A stretch of 64,000 bases of DNA from Excoecaria cochinchinensis (lineage: Eukaryota > Streptophyta > Magnoliopsida > Malpighiales > Euphorbiaceae). The translations under genes were made by a program, and so were the position numbers. Location of the stretch: positions 10,972,501 to 11,036,500 of the forward strand of contig CANTUQ010000031.1 of NCBI GenBank assembly GCA_947683425.1. Direction: 5' to 3'. Position 1 is the stretch's first letter, and each line of letters begins with the position of its first letter. Positions 1 through 11,375 of this stretch are shown here, in pieces. The notes beneath the pieces are model-generated. The model was given only the letters and a program-made list of their open reading frames with translations. It did no database searches and was not told the origin of the DNA.

Positions 1-2217
1 CTTCTTCCTCCTCTCAATTTCTCTCTAAAAATTCCAAATGTTTTTCCCCACCAAAAAGAACAAAAATTCGGTTCATCTTTTTCACTTTTTTCCAATATAA
101 TTTCTTCTAAACATATATTTAGAAGGAGTTTTGTTGGTTGATTTAATTTTTAAGACAAATACAACAATTATTTGTTCTCAAATTTTTTTTTTACCTTTTA
201 TTTGTGTTCAATAAAACTTTTTCCATTGATTTTCTTTTGAATCTCTTTTTGAAGAAAAATTAATTTTGAGACAAACAAAATAATTGTTTGTTATCAAAAT
301 CTAATTTTTTCATTTGATTTTATAAAATAAGACTTTTAATCATTTTTTTCCTTGAGACAAATAGAAGAATTGTTTGTTCTTGGGATAATTTTTTATTTTT
401 AAATCAATAAAAATCAATTTTTTGATCAATATTATTCTTTGGGCAAAGAAATTAATTCTTTGTTCTTAAAGAATTTTTGATCATTTTTTAATCTTTTTTC
501 TTGGAATAAAATTCCAACATTTTTATATTTCAATTCTAATCTTGCAAATCAAGAATAAGGAAATCAATATCATTTTTACCTTCATCGAATCCGAAACTCT
601 GAGGGTAAATATTCTGTGCTCAATCTTCCTCTTTTATTATTTTTGTTCATATTTAATTTATTCATGTATATTTTTATCATTTTCATTTATTCATTTATTC
701 TATTATTTTTATATTTGTTTTACTTAATATGTTTATATATTATTTTATTCTCGTTCATGTGAATATTTATTTCTTTTAATTCCTAACATGTAATTAATTT
801 ATTTTACTTTAATTCATCATTATTTTTAACATGTAATTAAACAAATTCATTTTAATTGATATTTTTTACCATGTAAATGTTTTATATTAATTGTGATTAT
901 ATCGATTAACCATGTCATTCATCTAATTGCTATCATTATTTTATTATTCATTTTTTATCATTCTTTTATCATTGTCATTGCTATTTATTCATTCATTTAT
1001 TTATTTTCATTATTCATCATTATTATTATCATGTTCATATTTTTACATATTAACTCATTAACATGTTTTATTTATTCCAGTTAAATCATTCAATTCTTTT
1101 ATCATTTAATGTATATTTTCATTTATTTTGATTTGTTAACATTTTAATTCAATTATCATTCTTTCACATCACCTTGTTTCATTTTAATTTGTCATTTATT
1201 TTATATTTAATTGATTTTAATTGATTCAATCACTAACATTATTTTATTTGTGTTTTATGATTATTTCACATCTCATTTTCCCTCTTGGGCAATTTTTGCG
1301 AGCACACGGGGAGATCCAGAAGGCTCGTTGATTAAGTATTTATTTTCTTTACTTGTAATATTTATTTATTTCGCTTTTTATTTACTTTGCCATGTAATTT
1401 TTTTGTATAAAATCATTTATTTTAGGCACGCTAGGAAAAAATCACAAAAATATTTTTTATTAATTAACTTGGAACCTTTTCTAATAAAAAGGGGACCAAT
1501 GTCCCAATTTTCTCCATCCAAAATAAAATTGTCACATCAAAATTGTTTTTTAATAAACATGCATGTGAGGACCAATGTCCTCATCATTAACCAATATCCC
1601 GATTTATGCATGACTTGTATTTTATTTATAATGGGGGTTGTATTTCGCCCCTAGTTTTGTTGTATTTATTTTCATGCGTTTTAATTAAATTATGCTTTTA
1701 CCACTTTCCCAAACTGGATAACTTGTGCTTTAATTCAAATGCATTAAATCGAATGAGAAATGTGATGAAACTCTAAATTCAAAGCTCAACTATAAACTTA
1801 ACCAAGGTACGAATAAATGGGAAGTCCCGAATCCACTCTGGTCTTAGGCTCAACGAGGTTAGAGGACCATCTCAGTGTTTCATTGGGATGAGACCTCCAA
1901 AATATCTCTTGTGGCCCACCAAAAGGCCCAACTCGAATAATCCTAGGCTCCACGGGGTTAGAGGATCATTCCAATGTTCTATTGGGATGAGGTCTCTAAG
2001 ATCCCTTTGACTTGCCCAAAATGGATATATATGCGTCGTCTTAGGCTCAGTAAGGCTAGACGACCTGTCCCAATATTCTATTGGGTGGCGACTCCAAGAA
2101 ACCTCCTTGTTGTCCAACACAGTTGCACTTGTAATTCGTTACAAGTTTTAATGAACCTCATCCCGAAAGCCCTAAAAGCGGGTCTTTGGTGCGCCTTGGG
2201 GTTCGGCGCGTGTCACA
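1..2217 (+). mobile_element. Tat-like Ty3/gypsy LTR (Tat D), left part cut by window edge
   Basis: This AT-rich stretch matches the downstream two thirds of the complete Tat-like LTRs at 8517-11065 and 15100-17616. Shared landmarks are the CTCTGAGGGTAAATATTC block near 600, the GCGAGCACAC block near 1299, the AATGGGGGTTGTATTTCGCC block near 1631 and about 100-bp repeats from 1840 to 2110. It ends in GTTCGGCGCGTGTCACA, the family's CA terminus. The bases after it are not a primer binding site but the 36-bp tandem array of Tat A. This LTR is therefore probably the 3' LTR of a further insertion whose body lies left of the window. No gene is visible here; open frames near 542, 893 and 1211 are low-complexity LTR sequence. 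Confidence 0.85.
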
Positions 2218-2505
2218 TCTGCTAGCCCCCATCTGACTAGTACAATATTCTGATCTGCTAACCCCCATCCGGCTAGTACAATATTTTGATCTGCTAACCC
2301 CCATCCGGCTAGTACAATGTCTAATCTACTAACCCCCATCCGACTAGTACAATATTCTGATCTGCTAACCACCATCCGGCCAATACAATATTCTGATCTG
2401 CTAACCCCCATCCGGCTAGTACAATATTATGATCTGCTAACCACCATCCGGTCAGTACAATGTCTGATCTGCTAACCCCCATCCGGCTAGTACAATATCT
2501 CCTAA
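2218..2505. repeat. 36-bp tandem repeat array, about 8 copies
   Basis: Units of 35-36 bp begin TCTGCTAACCCCCATCCGGC and recur from 2218 with small variations, for example at 2254, 2290, 2325, 2361, 2397, 2433 and 2468. The array lies at the 3' end of Tat A, which reads on the minus strand, next to where its 3' LTR should start. Arrays in the same place occur in Tat C (14461-14925) and Tat B (38936-39700) with different units, although the GGATGGGGGTTAGCA core is shared with Tat B. Variable tandem repeats before the 3' LTR are a known feature of Tat/Ogre elements. Confidence 0.9.
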
Positions 2506-4773
2506 CCACTATGATGTAGTGTCCGATTTGCTAACCACCCTTCGGTTAACCCAGAGCCTGACTGTTGACCATCCTTAGGTCGGTATCGTGACTTGTTCAT
2601 CATTTTCTTTGCTGGCGCTTATCTTGAGCCCCTTCTTCTTTTTTTTTCTATAAAAAAGGGAAAAGCAAATGTGCAAGGCATATAAAAGAGATGTTTACCT
2701 GTGGTAGTGCATACATGTTGGGGTCGATGTCAAATGGATACCTCCTGAAAGACGATTGGTTGTTCCCCTAGAGAAGGATTTGTGGAATATGAACATCCTC
2801 CCCTTGATTGCCTTGAGTCATTTTCTAGGCGTCTAAAGTACGGACATCATCTTCTTGCAAAGTTCGGGTATCATCCTCTTAGAGATCCCTTATTGACTGT
2901 GACATGCCAGATACATTTTCCTCTATCATCTCCAATTAGAACCTCCTTGTTGAAAAGATCTGCATACCCTCTCGAGAGGGCTCTGTGCTCGTAGGGAGAC
3001 TTTAAAAATCTATGCTCATTGAGAGGCTTAAATGCTCACTGAGAGTCTTTGATGCTCACTGAGAGTTTTTGATGCTCACTGAGAGACATTGATGCTCACT
3101 GAGAGACTTTGATTTTGAGCCTCTAGAGAGGAAAATATGTTTGAGCCTCCTTAGAGGAAAATTATATTTGAACCTCTAGAGAGGAAAATAGGTTTGAGCC
3201 TCGTCAGAGGAAAATTATATTTAAGCCTCCAGAGAGGAAATTGGATTTGAGTCTCCTCAGAGGAAAATTACATTTGAACCTCCAGAGAGGAAATTGGATA
3301 GGAGGTTTCGATTTCTTGGCCGCAGGCGGATAGGTTTCCATGTCTTTGGCGACCTTTAAAATGATTTTTTGTTTTTGTTTGTTTTTTTTTTTGTTTCTTA
3401 TAAGTTTTTGGGATTCTTACATTTTGGATGTATTTGAATTTTTACAGTATATTGGACTTTTAAGGCCTTGAAAATATCTTCTTCTTTTTGTTTTGTGTTG
3501 TTTTGTTTTTGTTGTTGAGAATTTGTATTCTTTGTACATTTGAATTTGGATTTTGTACACTTATTGTGTGATGTGTGTTAGCGTACATCTTATGATAGAG
3601 AAACTTACCTGAATGCCCCTAGCATGGTGTGCATGAATAGGCTTGTTCTTTTAAATGTCTTCTTGGGAGCAGGTCCGCGAGATTCCATTCTTGTGAGGAC
3701 ATCATCTTGATCTGATTGTTCGGCACGGATGAGTGCCGATGTAGAGCTGAAACTATACCTCGGCCTATTTTTGCGTCTGATTGCCTAAAGTGTGTGTGGG
3801 TAGTCCAGCTTCTCAAGGGATCTTCTTTTCTGTAGATTTGTGTGTTTCCGGAGTGTCCTTAGCATGGTGTGTTCGAATAGGCTTGCTCTTCTGGGCATTC
3901 CACCTCTGTACATATTCACCTGATTTTATGCCGGGTACAATGGCCGATCATATTGAGCTGAACCCATCTCTTCGATCAGCCTTTCTTATGAGGTCTATTC
4001 GATCCTTTCCCTCTGAGTCATGTGCACAAAAATATATACAAAAGATTGTGTGTGCTATGGAATTATGTGTGTGAAATATACATACAAAACTATATACAGA
4101 AAACACATGCAAAGGATTAATGTACAACAATTGTGTGTGCATATCTATACGTGTAAAAGACTGAATGCACATGACATGCATGTGATATGCAAAATTGAAT
4201 AGACCACATCTAAGGTGGTTAAGGGATTCGTTGAGGGTACTACTCGGCTGCTCACATTGTCTAATGCTCCCAAGGATGTAGAAAAGCGTTGTCTGGGCTT
4301 TACGGACTCTGACCCTTAATCTTTTCAAGGAGAACTGACTCGTGCGTATCTTTGGCCCCCGATCAATGAGCATTTTGCCCCCCAGGACTCTGAATCAAAT
4401 TCTACATTATGCACCACCTGCCTAAAGGAAATTTATTTGGAGTAATGCTGCCTTATCGCTCCAGGCGTTAAAGGTCATTGTTTTAAAGGTAGTGTGTCCC
4501 TTGTGGATTTTCAAACTAGCTTTTCTTAGCGGGAAATGCATCCCTTTAGGGATTTTCACATAACCCTGTGCCTAATTTTTGCCTAGAATGGACCCAACCC
4601 ACTCCAACGGCTTCTTTTTTTTTCATTAATTTTTTTGAAGGACATATTGCCTGTTCCCAGGTTTTCAACCTGCCCTTTGACCTAACTTTTGCTTAGAGAG
4701 CCTGTCACAGTTTTCATCTCTAACAGCCTTTCTTTTCTCTTTTATTTTTTTTTGTGACTCTCTTGCCTTTCAG
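2506..4773 (-). mobile_element. Tat A internal region, 3' non-coding part
   Basis: This 2.3-kb stretch is the inverted counterpart of the Tat B region 36482-38900, so it is Tat A on the minus strand. It holds a run of about 26-bp GCTCACTGAGAG repeats at 3005-3115 and about 30-bp GAGCCTCCAGAGAGG repeats at 3115-3300. Next come two AGCATGGTGTG modules at 3621 and 3861 and a TG/CA-rich tract at 4015-4200. From about 4290 to 4720 it matches Tat C 13260-14170 and Tat B 29760-29990, the block with the AATGGACCCAACCC motif. No protein-coding signal on the element's sense strand is visible. Confidence 0.8.
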
Positions 4774-5353
4774 GTATAGCTACAAGAAAAGTTGAAGCTA
4801 CTATCAAAGCCCCTTCCTAGTGTAATCAGTAGTTATTCTCTAAGGTATTTCTCTCTAGGCATCAGTTGCATTCCTTTGACTTTTTGGATGAATGTGTTGC
4901 CAGATTAGGTGAGGTAACAAATGAGGATCAGGTCCCTTAGGGCTTCATGGGGCTGCTTTTTACATTACCACACATTGTGCTCGATAGTTCAAAGGGATTA
5001 ATGATGTAGTGAGGCATCCCTATCTTTCCAAGGTGGACCTTTATCTTCGGCTCTTAACTCCAAACATCGCGGCCTCTAGGCGAGCTGTCGGTGAAGACTA
5101 TTATGCCATCTATCAGGGATTGTTCCTTTACTCCCACTAATACATTCAAGAGGTAGGTGCTTAATCCTGCAATTGATACTAGAACTCATCGACTTAGACG
5201 TCTGGATGGTGAGAGCAGTAGCAAAGTGTGCTCATTTAGATTTCATGCATTCAGGAATGAATGATGTTTCTCTTTTTATAAACGAACTAGAAAATATTGA
5301 ACACATGTATTTGCAAAGATTGTGTATATTTCGGTATGATTTCTCTATACATG
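4774..5353 (+). pseudogene. Antisense extra ORF of Tat A (DUF7745/plant-mobile-domain-like), broken
   Basis: This reading frame runs opposite to the element's gag and pol. A T-rich tract ending in CAG at 4771-4773 looks like a splice acceptor and is followed by a frame with LQEKLK, in which the expected Trp codon is TAG. Further on are ECVARLGEVTNED near 4890, a frame-shifted block with a G-AAFYIT-HCARQF pattern near 4940-5000, and IDLDVW near 5187. The same blocks occur in the same order on the minus strand of Tat B (28983-29753). The pattern of a GFxxATFY block followed by RQF recalls extra ORFs reported antisense in Tat-lineage elements; the domain name is from memory. Stops and shifts make this a pseudogene. 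The solo LTR at 5359 interrupts its 3' end. Confidence 0.6.
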
Positions 5354-5358
5354 ATCAT
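5354..5358. repeat. Target-site duplication ATCAT (left copy)
   Basis: ATCAT directly precedes the LTR start TGTAACGCCCC and is repeated at 18225-18229 directly after the LTR end GGGTGTTACA. The uninterrupted version of the site can be read, inverted, in Tat B near 29105-29115. Confidence 0.9.
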
Positions 5359-7995
5359 TGTAACGCCCCGAAATCTACCCTAGTGGTATGTTGGCCGATT
5401 AAGGTAATTAGGTGAATTTAATAGTGAGTTGCTAACTTGGACATAAGTGCAATTAAGAAATCAAGGACACAATTGTATAAGATAGATAAGTTTAAGTGGC
5501 CAATTTGTAAATGTGCATATAAGTTAAGTGAATTGATTTGAATTAATATGGAATAATTAAGTGGAAGAAATCAGATTTAAGAGTAATTGGGAAATGGAGG
5601 ACTTCATTGAAGAAAGTAAATAAGTTTAAGTGACTTATGAGTAAATATGTATGATTAAATTAATGAGGGATTAATCAAAAGTTAGTGGGGATTAATTAGG
5701 TTAATCTCAATTAAGATTGTGGGAGTGGATTCTAAGTGGAGATTGCTGGAGGTGCCAACTCAGCATTTTCATGCAATGGAGGATGTGAGTGGTGGATTCC
5801 AGCTGCCAATTTCTACCTTTGCCACTTCATCTACCTACATGCAATGTAAAGCTTAAGGAGAGAGAAAACCCACTAGTTTTGCATGTGTATTCAGTCATTC
5901 TTTCTTGTCTCTAAAATCTGCTATTCCTTCTTCTTCTTCAATGTGAATTTCCTTTCAAAGTTACCATTTTGTTCTATAAATTCTGCTGGTTAATCATATG
6001 TCTAGCTGGTTAATTAAACTGTTGATTATTGCAAAGGTAAGTGACTAATTATAGTCCTTCATATTCTACTTCTTCTTATTTTGGAATTTATGAGATTGAG
6101 GATTGATTATGGTGTTACAATTCTGGAATTTGGTTGTACATGTGGAGGTGGTTATGATAAAAGAAAAGGAAAGATGGAGGTTGATGAGTCAAGTATCAAG
6201 TGAGCATTGGAGCAAAGGATAGAGAGGTTTGGGAACTAACCATTGTTATATGTGTGTAAATTAGTTTATCATGTGACAATTGAAAGATGATATAGTTGAA
6301 ATATATGGTTGATTTTTTTTGAAATTGATGATTGAATTGTTGTGTGCTTAATTTAAGTATAAACCCTAGTTAGGGAAAAATTCTGTTTATATGTCACCAG
6401 ACCTCAGTGTAGAGTTTTGGTTATAACTAGAGTTTGCGAACTCCAAATTGAGTTATTGTTGAGCCATTTGAACCATGACTTCCATACCTAGAAATTTGAC
6501 AGAAATGACTATGAGCTAATTCTGGCTCGAAGACCCCTAAAAATAGCACAAACAGTCGTGTCTGTACCTTGTAGGGTTCACTGGAACAGTCTATATTTTT
6601 TAATTAATATCTGATGTTTTACAGATCTAATTGAGCTGGAACTTGTCCCATTTGAAAGATAAGACATAGAGGAAGAAATGTTATGAAGGGACCTTTGCCA
6701 ACAATTGAGTGTACGACTTCGGTTTGGGTTTTACAAAATTGTGGTGTGAAGCAGTCCTGAAGTTTAGCTTCTGTTTTGCTTATTTTGTATGTCACGGTCA
6801 CAATGAAATTCATTGCCACCTTGACATATGTTTATAGAAGGCAGAATGCCTATTTATGGACCTCACGGACACAACAAAGTCATTACCACCGTGACCCCTT
6901 CTGTTTTGACCATTTTATGGGTTTTTCTTCCCGAATTGAACTCGTATTGCGCCGAGACTTTCTTTCGATCTATTTGATTCAAGTTTAGGACTATTAAATG
7001 GGTATAAGAATAGTTATCACTTGGAAAATAAACATGAATAAGACTAAGATCAATAGCAAACTAATGAAGTAATGATGGGTAATTGTATGTAATAGAACCA
7101 AGTCAAGTTTAATGACATTATTGAGGGTTGTAATACCTTAATCTATATGAGCATGTATAATATGAACAAGTGTACATAATTATGAATTGAGATTAAGTTA
7201 CACACACATGAAGGATATCAAATGAAATGAGTTTGCTAAATGTGATATGTTCAATGAATGTGTGATTGAAGTATTGGTCTAGCATTATTATATGAGGTAT
7301 GAATTGATATAGAGGTTACTAGAATGAATTATTATGCAAGATATTTAAGGATGTTATATTGGTTCATGTGGATAAATGAGTGATTGTATATTATGATAAT
7401 GATAAATGTGATTAAATGCTTTTAGCTTGTGAAGTGATTATAAATTATATGAATGTGTACTTTGGAGAGGAATGTGAACATGATTGTATGCTTACAAACA
7501 TGTGTGAGCTATTATGCATTATGAGCTATTTCATATGACTATATGAATGAGTTATACCATGCGAATATGTTAACTATGATAGTGAATTATGAAGTGACCT
7601 ACCCTGTTTTGGCAATATAACCCTAAAATGATTGGACTTCTAAATGGCAAGGCTTTAAGCTGTATTGAAAGACATTATGGGTAAGTATTATGTGTGTATT
7701 AAGTGATGTATATTCGTATACAAACATGATGATTCTCGAATGTGATTAAATATGTGATTATCAACTATGAAAGAATGAGTTTGGAAACACAATGAGTATG
7801 CAAGTGAAGTGAATAGCTATGTGCTAATGCGAATGTGTACAGTGAATGTGATGTTGGTCAACGACATATGTGATGTGAAAAGTGATCAATGTGAAATCGA
7901 TAAAATGTTTAACAACTTAAGCCTGCGAGTCAAGTAGTGGATAGTTAGGCATGCCTATAGGGTCAAGTGCTGCAGCCCCATGCGTTAAATGAGTC

Positions 7996-8133
7996 TGATT
8001 CCTTGGGAATCACAATGCGAAAACCATGCGAATAATCCTTGCTAGATTTTATTATATGTGGATTGATATTATGTACCTAAGGGTACCAATGCATAAATGA
8101 GATCTCAATGCGATTCTAGTACCTGAGTGGTAC
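7996..8133. other. Hairpin train in solo LTR
   Basis: Three short inverted repeats stand close together: TGATTCCTTGGGAATCA at 7996-8012, GTACCTAAGGGTAC at 8073-8086 and GTACCTGAGTGGTAC at 8119-8133. Corresponding positions in the LTRs at 50317-50384, 59370-59408 and 61349-61382 have hairpins with different arms. A structural role in the transcript is inferred. Confidence 0.6.
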
Positions 8134-8511
8134 CAATGCGATACCCGTTATCCCCGTCTTTGAATTGCAGGCTAACCAACTAATTAATAAGTGGAAGTGA
8201 TTGTGATACAATATAGTATGTGATATGTTATGATTGTCATGCGATGCAGTTATGTGGTTATGACTCATCAGGAGGATGTAAGTGTATGTACATGAACATT
8301 TGTATAAATCAAGTTGCGAATATGCTGAAATAACATTAAGAGAATGTCGATGTATGATAATTAGGCAAGGCTAATGATAATAATTTGACTATATAAGAAT
8401 GCTATGAAATGAGGATGTGAATGAGATGTGTTAAGATTTGTCTTGAATTGCGATTATGTGAATGTGATTCCTCAGAATGAGTATATATGGGTGTGAAATC
8501 AAAATGTAAGG

Positions 8512-8516
8512 ATGTC
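8512..8516. repeat. Target-site duplication ATGTC (left copy) of Tat C
   Basis: ATGTC precedes the LTR start TGTAGACACC at 8517 and recurs at 17617-17621 immediately after the second LTR. This fixes both ends of the Tat C insertion. Confidence 0.92.
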
Positions 8517-11065
8517 TGTAGACACCAGGTCCTGAGTCAGCCTAGATCGAAGTTACCCAATGACGATAATTGCCTTCACAGGCTTAAAAGGTTAAAAGTG
8601 ATGATTTTCTCGTCAAATTTGCATTTTAGAGCGAAAAATTAGAAAATAATAAAAAATATTTAAAAATTTAATTTTGAAAAATGGAGGCTTAAAATTAATA
8701 GTGTTTTTAGTCAATTTAAAATTTTTTTTAAAAAAAAAAGGATGTTGCCTGAAAAGCACTGCTGTGCTTTGAAAGCACTGCTGTGCTTTTGTGCAGTGTG
8801 CGTTGCACGCAGTGCGCGGAAAAGCACAACTGTGCTTTTCCGAAAGCACAGCTATGCTTTTGCCACAGCCGCCCGAAATCACCAGTTTTGACTTTTTTTC
8901 ACCCTTTTTCCTATTTTCTCACCCAAAAATCCGTTTTTATCCCATTTTTTTAGGGTTTTTGAGTCCAAATTAAATTCTAAAATATTTTTTTTAGATAATT
9001 AATGAATAAAACTTGATTTTATGATTAAAAATAAAAGAATTTTGTGTTAAAATAGGTTTGTTTTCCTTAATTAAATTAGGGCAACCTTTTTTATTTTATA
9101 AAGACTTTATGATGAAAAATCAAGGGGGCCTCCACATTTTTTTAGACCTGAAATTTCCAGAATTCTTCTTCTTCTATTTTCTCTTCAAAAACTTCAGATT
9201 TTTCTTTGAATTAAAAAGGTTTAATTGAAATTGAAAGATCAATTTTCAATTCTTAATTATTCCAATTAATTTCTTTGTTTTTCCCCCATAAACACAAGAA
9301 ATTAATCATCACTTTGACATCAATTTCTTTTCAATCTTAAGCATACAAATCAATTCCTTTGTTTTCTCCATAAACAAAGAGAATTAATTTTATTGCTAAA
9401 TTATTCTTTCAAGCAATTTTCCGGAAATTAATTACTTTTCCTTCATCAAATCCAATACTCTGAGGGTAAATATTCTAGGCTCAATTTCTATTCTATTCTA
9501 TATTTATTTAATTTATTCATGTATATTTTATTGTTTTTATTGATTTATTTATTGTTTTCATCTATTCATTTGTTGTATTGATTTTAGATTTGTTCCATTT
9601 AATTGTTTATATATGATTTGATTTTTATTCATGTCAATATTGTTTTCTTTTAATTCCTAACGTGTAAATGATTTTATTTTGATTCCTCATTATTTTTAAC
9701 ATGCAAATAATTAATTAATTTTTATTAATGTTTTTGCCATGTAAATAGTTTATATTAATTATGAACACATCAATTAACCTTGTTATATATCATTATTATT
9801 TTCATCATTCTTTTGTTTACTAATTTTTATTATTCTTTTTATCATTGTTACATGATTTGATTATTATTTGTTTATTTATTCATTTATTATTTTTCACTTT
9901 TCATCATTATTTTCATCATGTGTATATTTTCATGTACTAATTAATTAACATGTTTTATTTTATTTTCATCACATCATTTAATCATTTATCACATATAATG
10001 CATGTTTCTCATTTTATTTTGGTTTGTTAACATTTTGATTTAATTATCATTCTTTTCATATCATCATATTTTATTTTAATTTGTTATTCATTATTTTGTA
10101 TGTTTAATTGATTTAATTGATTTAATTACTAACATTATTTTATTTGTATTTTGTTTTTTATGTCTAAACTCATTTTTTGATTGGGCGTTTTCACGAGCAC
10201 ACAAGGAGGTCCAAAAGGCTCGTTCGGAATATTTATTTTTCTTTATTTGTAATATTTTATTTATTTGGCTTTTTCCTATTTATTTTTGCCATATAATTTT
10301 CTTTTAAAATTGTTTATTTAGGCCCGCTAGAAAGAAAGTCACTAAACCATTTTTATTAATTAACTTGGTATTTTTTCTAAATAAAAATGGGACCAATGTC
10401 TCAATTTTCTCCATCCAAAATCATCACATAAAAATTGTTTCATAATAATATGCATGCGAGGACCAATGTCCTCACCATTAATGAATATTTCGATTTATGC
10501 ATGATCTGTATTTTATTTAGAATGGGGGTTGTATTCCGCCCTTAGTTTTATTGTAATATTTTTACATGTGCTTTGTTTTACTTATGCTTTTACCGCTTTT
10601 TCTTAAATGTATGTTGTGCGCTTTAATTAATTGCATTAAATGTATGTGAAATGGGATGAAATAATAAATTCAAAACTCAACTATAAACTTAACCAAGGTA
10701 TGAATAAATGAGAAGTCCCGAACTCACTCTGGTTTTTGGGCTCAAAGAGGCGAGAGGTTTACCCTCCAAGACACCTCTTGTGTCACGAGACTTTGATGTT
10801 AATCCTAGGCTCCTTAAGGCGAGAGGTTTACCTTCCAATACCCCTTTGGCTGGCCCAAAATGGATACTAAGCGCAGTCTTAGGCTCTCCGAGGCGAGAGA
10901 AACTTTCTCAATGTTCTATTGGGTGGCGACTCCATGAAACCTCCTTGTTGCCCAACATAGACGCACTTGCGATTTATTGCAAGCTGTCAACGGACCCACA
11001 AATGCCTCGATCGCCCTAAAGCGGGCGGTCCCACGGGCGGCCGCGGCTATCCGGCGTGCGTCACA
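8517..11065 (+). mobile_element. Tat C 5' LTR (2549 bp)
   Basis: The LTR begins TGTAGACACCAGGTCCTGAG and ends GCGTGCGTCACA, followed by a primer binding site. It matches 15100-17616 over its full length. A TATA-like TATAAAG lies at 9097-9103, so U3 is about 0.6 kb. A GC-rich palindromic island lies at 8741-8876. Degenerate repeats of the AGGCTC...GAGGCGAGAG type fill 10735-10925, and a short hairpin GCCCTAAAGCGGGC occurs near the end. The two LTRs differ by scattered changes and by one palindromic word in the island, so the insertion is comparatively recent. Confidence 0.93.
8741..8876. repeat. Palindromic-word GC island in Tat C 5' LTR
   Basis: Within an AT-rich LTR this stretch consists of near-palindromic words of the type AAAGCACAGCTGTGCTTT. 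Two stand before and two after a central GTGCGTTGCACGCAGTGCGC block. The 3' LTR (15321-15432) has only one word after the centre, so the two LTRs of one insertion differ by one 22-bp word. Confidence 0.85.
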
Positions 11066-11066
11066 G

Positions 11067-11085
11067 TGGTGACTCCACTGGGGAC
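11067..11085 (+). other. Primer binding site, tRNA-Arg type
   Basis: TGGTGACTCCACTGGGGAC starts one base after the LTR end. It resembles the tRNA-Arg-complementary site known from Ogre/Tat elements (from memory). The equivalent site of Tat A reads TGGCGACTCCACTAGGGAC on the minus strand. Confidence 0.8.
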
Positions 11086-11375
11086 ATACTGGAGACTTCG
11101 ATTCGAAAGTACCTTGGTTAAAATTTACAATTGAGTTTTAATTTAAACATTTCATCCTTTTTCAAAACTGCATTGCATCTCATTAGAGCCTTAGATCTAC
11201 GCTAGTTTGGTCCCTCTTGTAGCCCCGGTGCGTTCCCGAAGCACGACCCTATTTTCACTCAATTTAGGGAAGTGTTAAGGATAATCACCAGCCCAAGCCT
11301 CGTACCATCAAGGTATATCAAATGGTGACCCGATCGGTCGTTACGCTAGTGATGAGCTAGGCCCGTCGGCAGGGA
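11086..11375 (+). mobile_element. Tat C leader between PBS and gag remnant
   Basis: This untranslated leader matches the inverted Tat A leader at 22150-22440. Shared blocks include GATGAGCTAG...GGGACCATG near 11352. The leader jumps into the gag remnant around 11375, where the N-terminal gag codons present in Tat A are missing. Confidence 0.8.

Larger units (their letters stand above)
5359..8516 (+). mobile_element. Solo LTR, chromovirus-type Ty3/gypsy, left part
   Basis: The LTR starts with TGTAACGCCCC and continues at 17622-18224, where it ends GGGGGTGTTACA; Tat C is inserted between. With both parts joined it is about 3.76 kb. No internal gypsy sequence, primer binding site or second LTR is present, and the flanks form a perfect ATCAT duplication, so this is a solo LTR left by recombination between two LTRs. 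About 1 kb in (6390-6910) is a zone of short CACGG/CCGTG words at the same place as the palindromic cassettes of the other LTRs. At 7996-8133 there are three short hairpins. The rest is AT-rich sequence with no coding signal. Confidence 0.88.

Noticed and set aside
1211..1654. 147-codon frame
   Set aside because: Lies in the Tat D LTR; equivalent positions in the other Tat LTRs are not open.
2218..2505. Regular repeats that could suggest a CRISPR array
   Set aside because: No unique spacers; units are contiguous 36-bp tandem copies within a plant retrotransposon.
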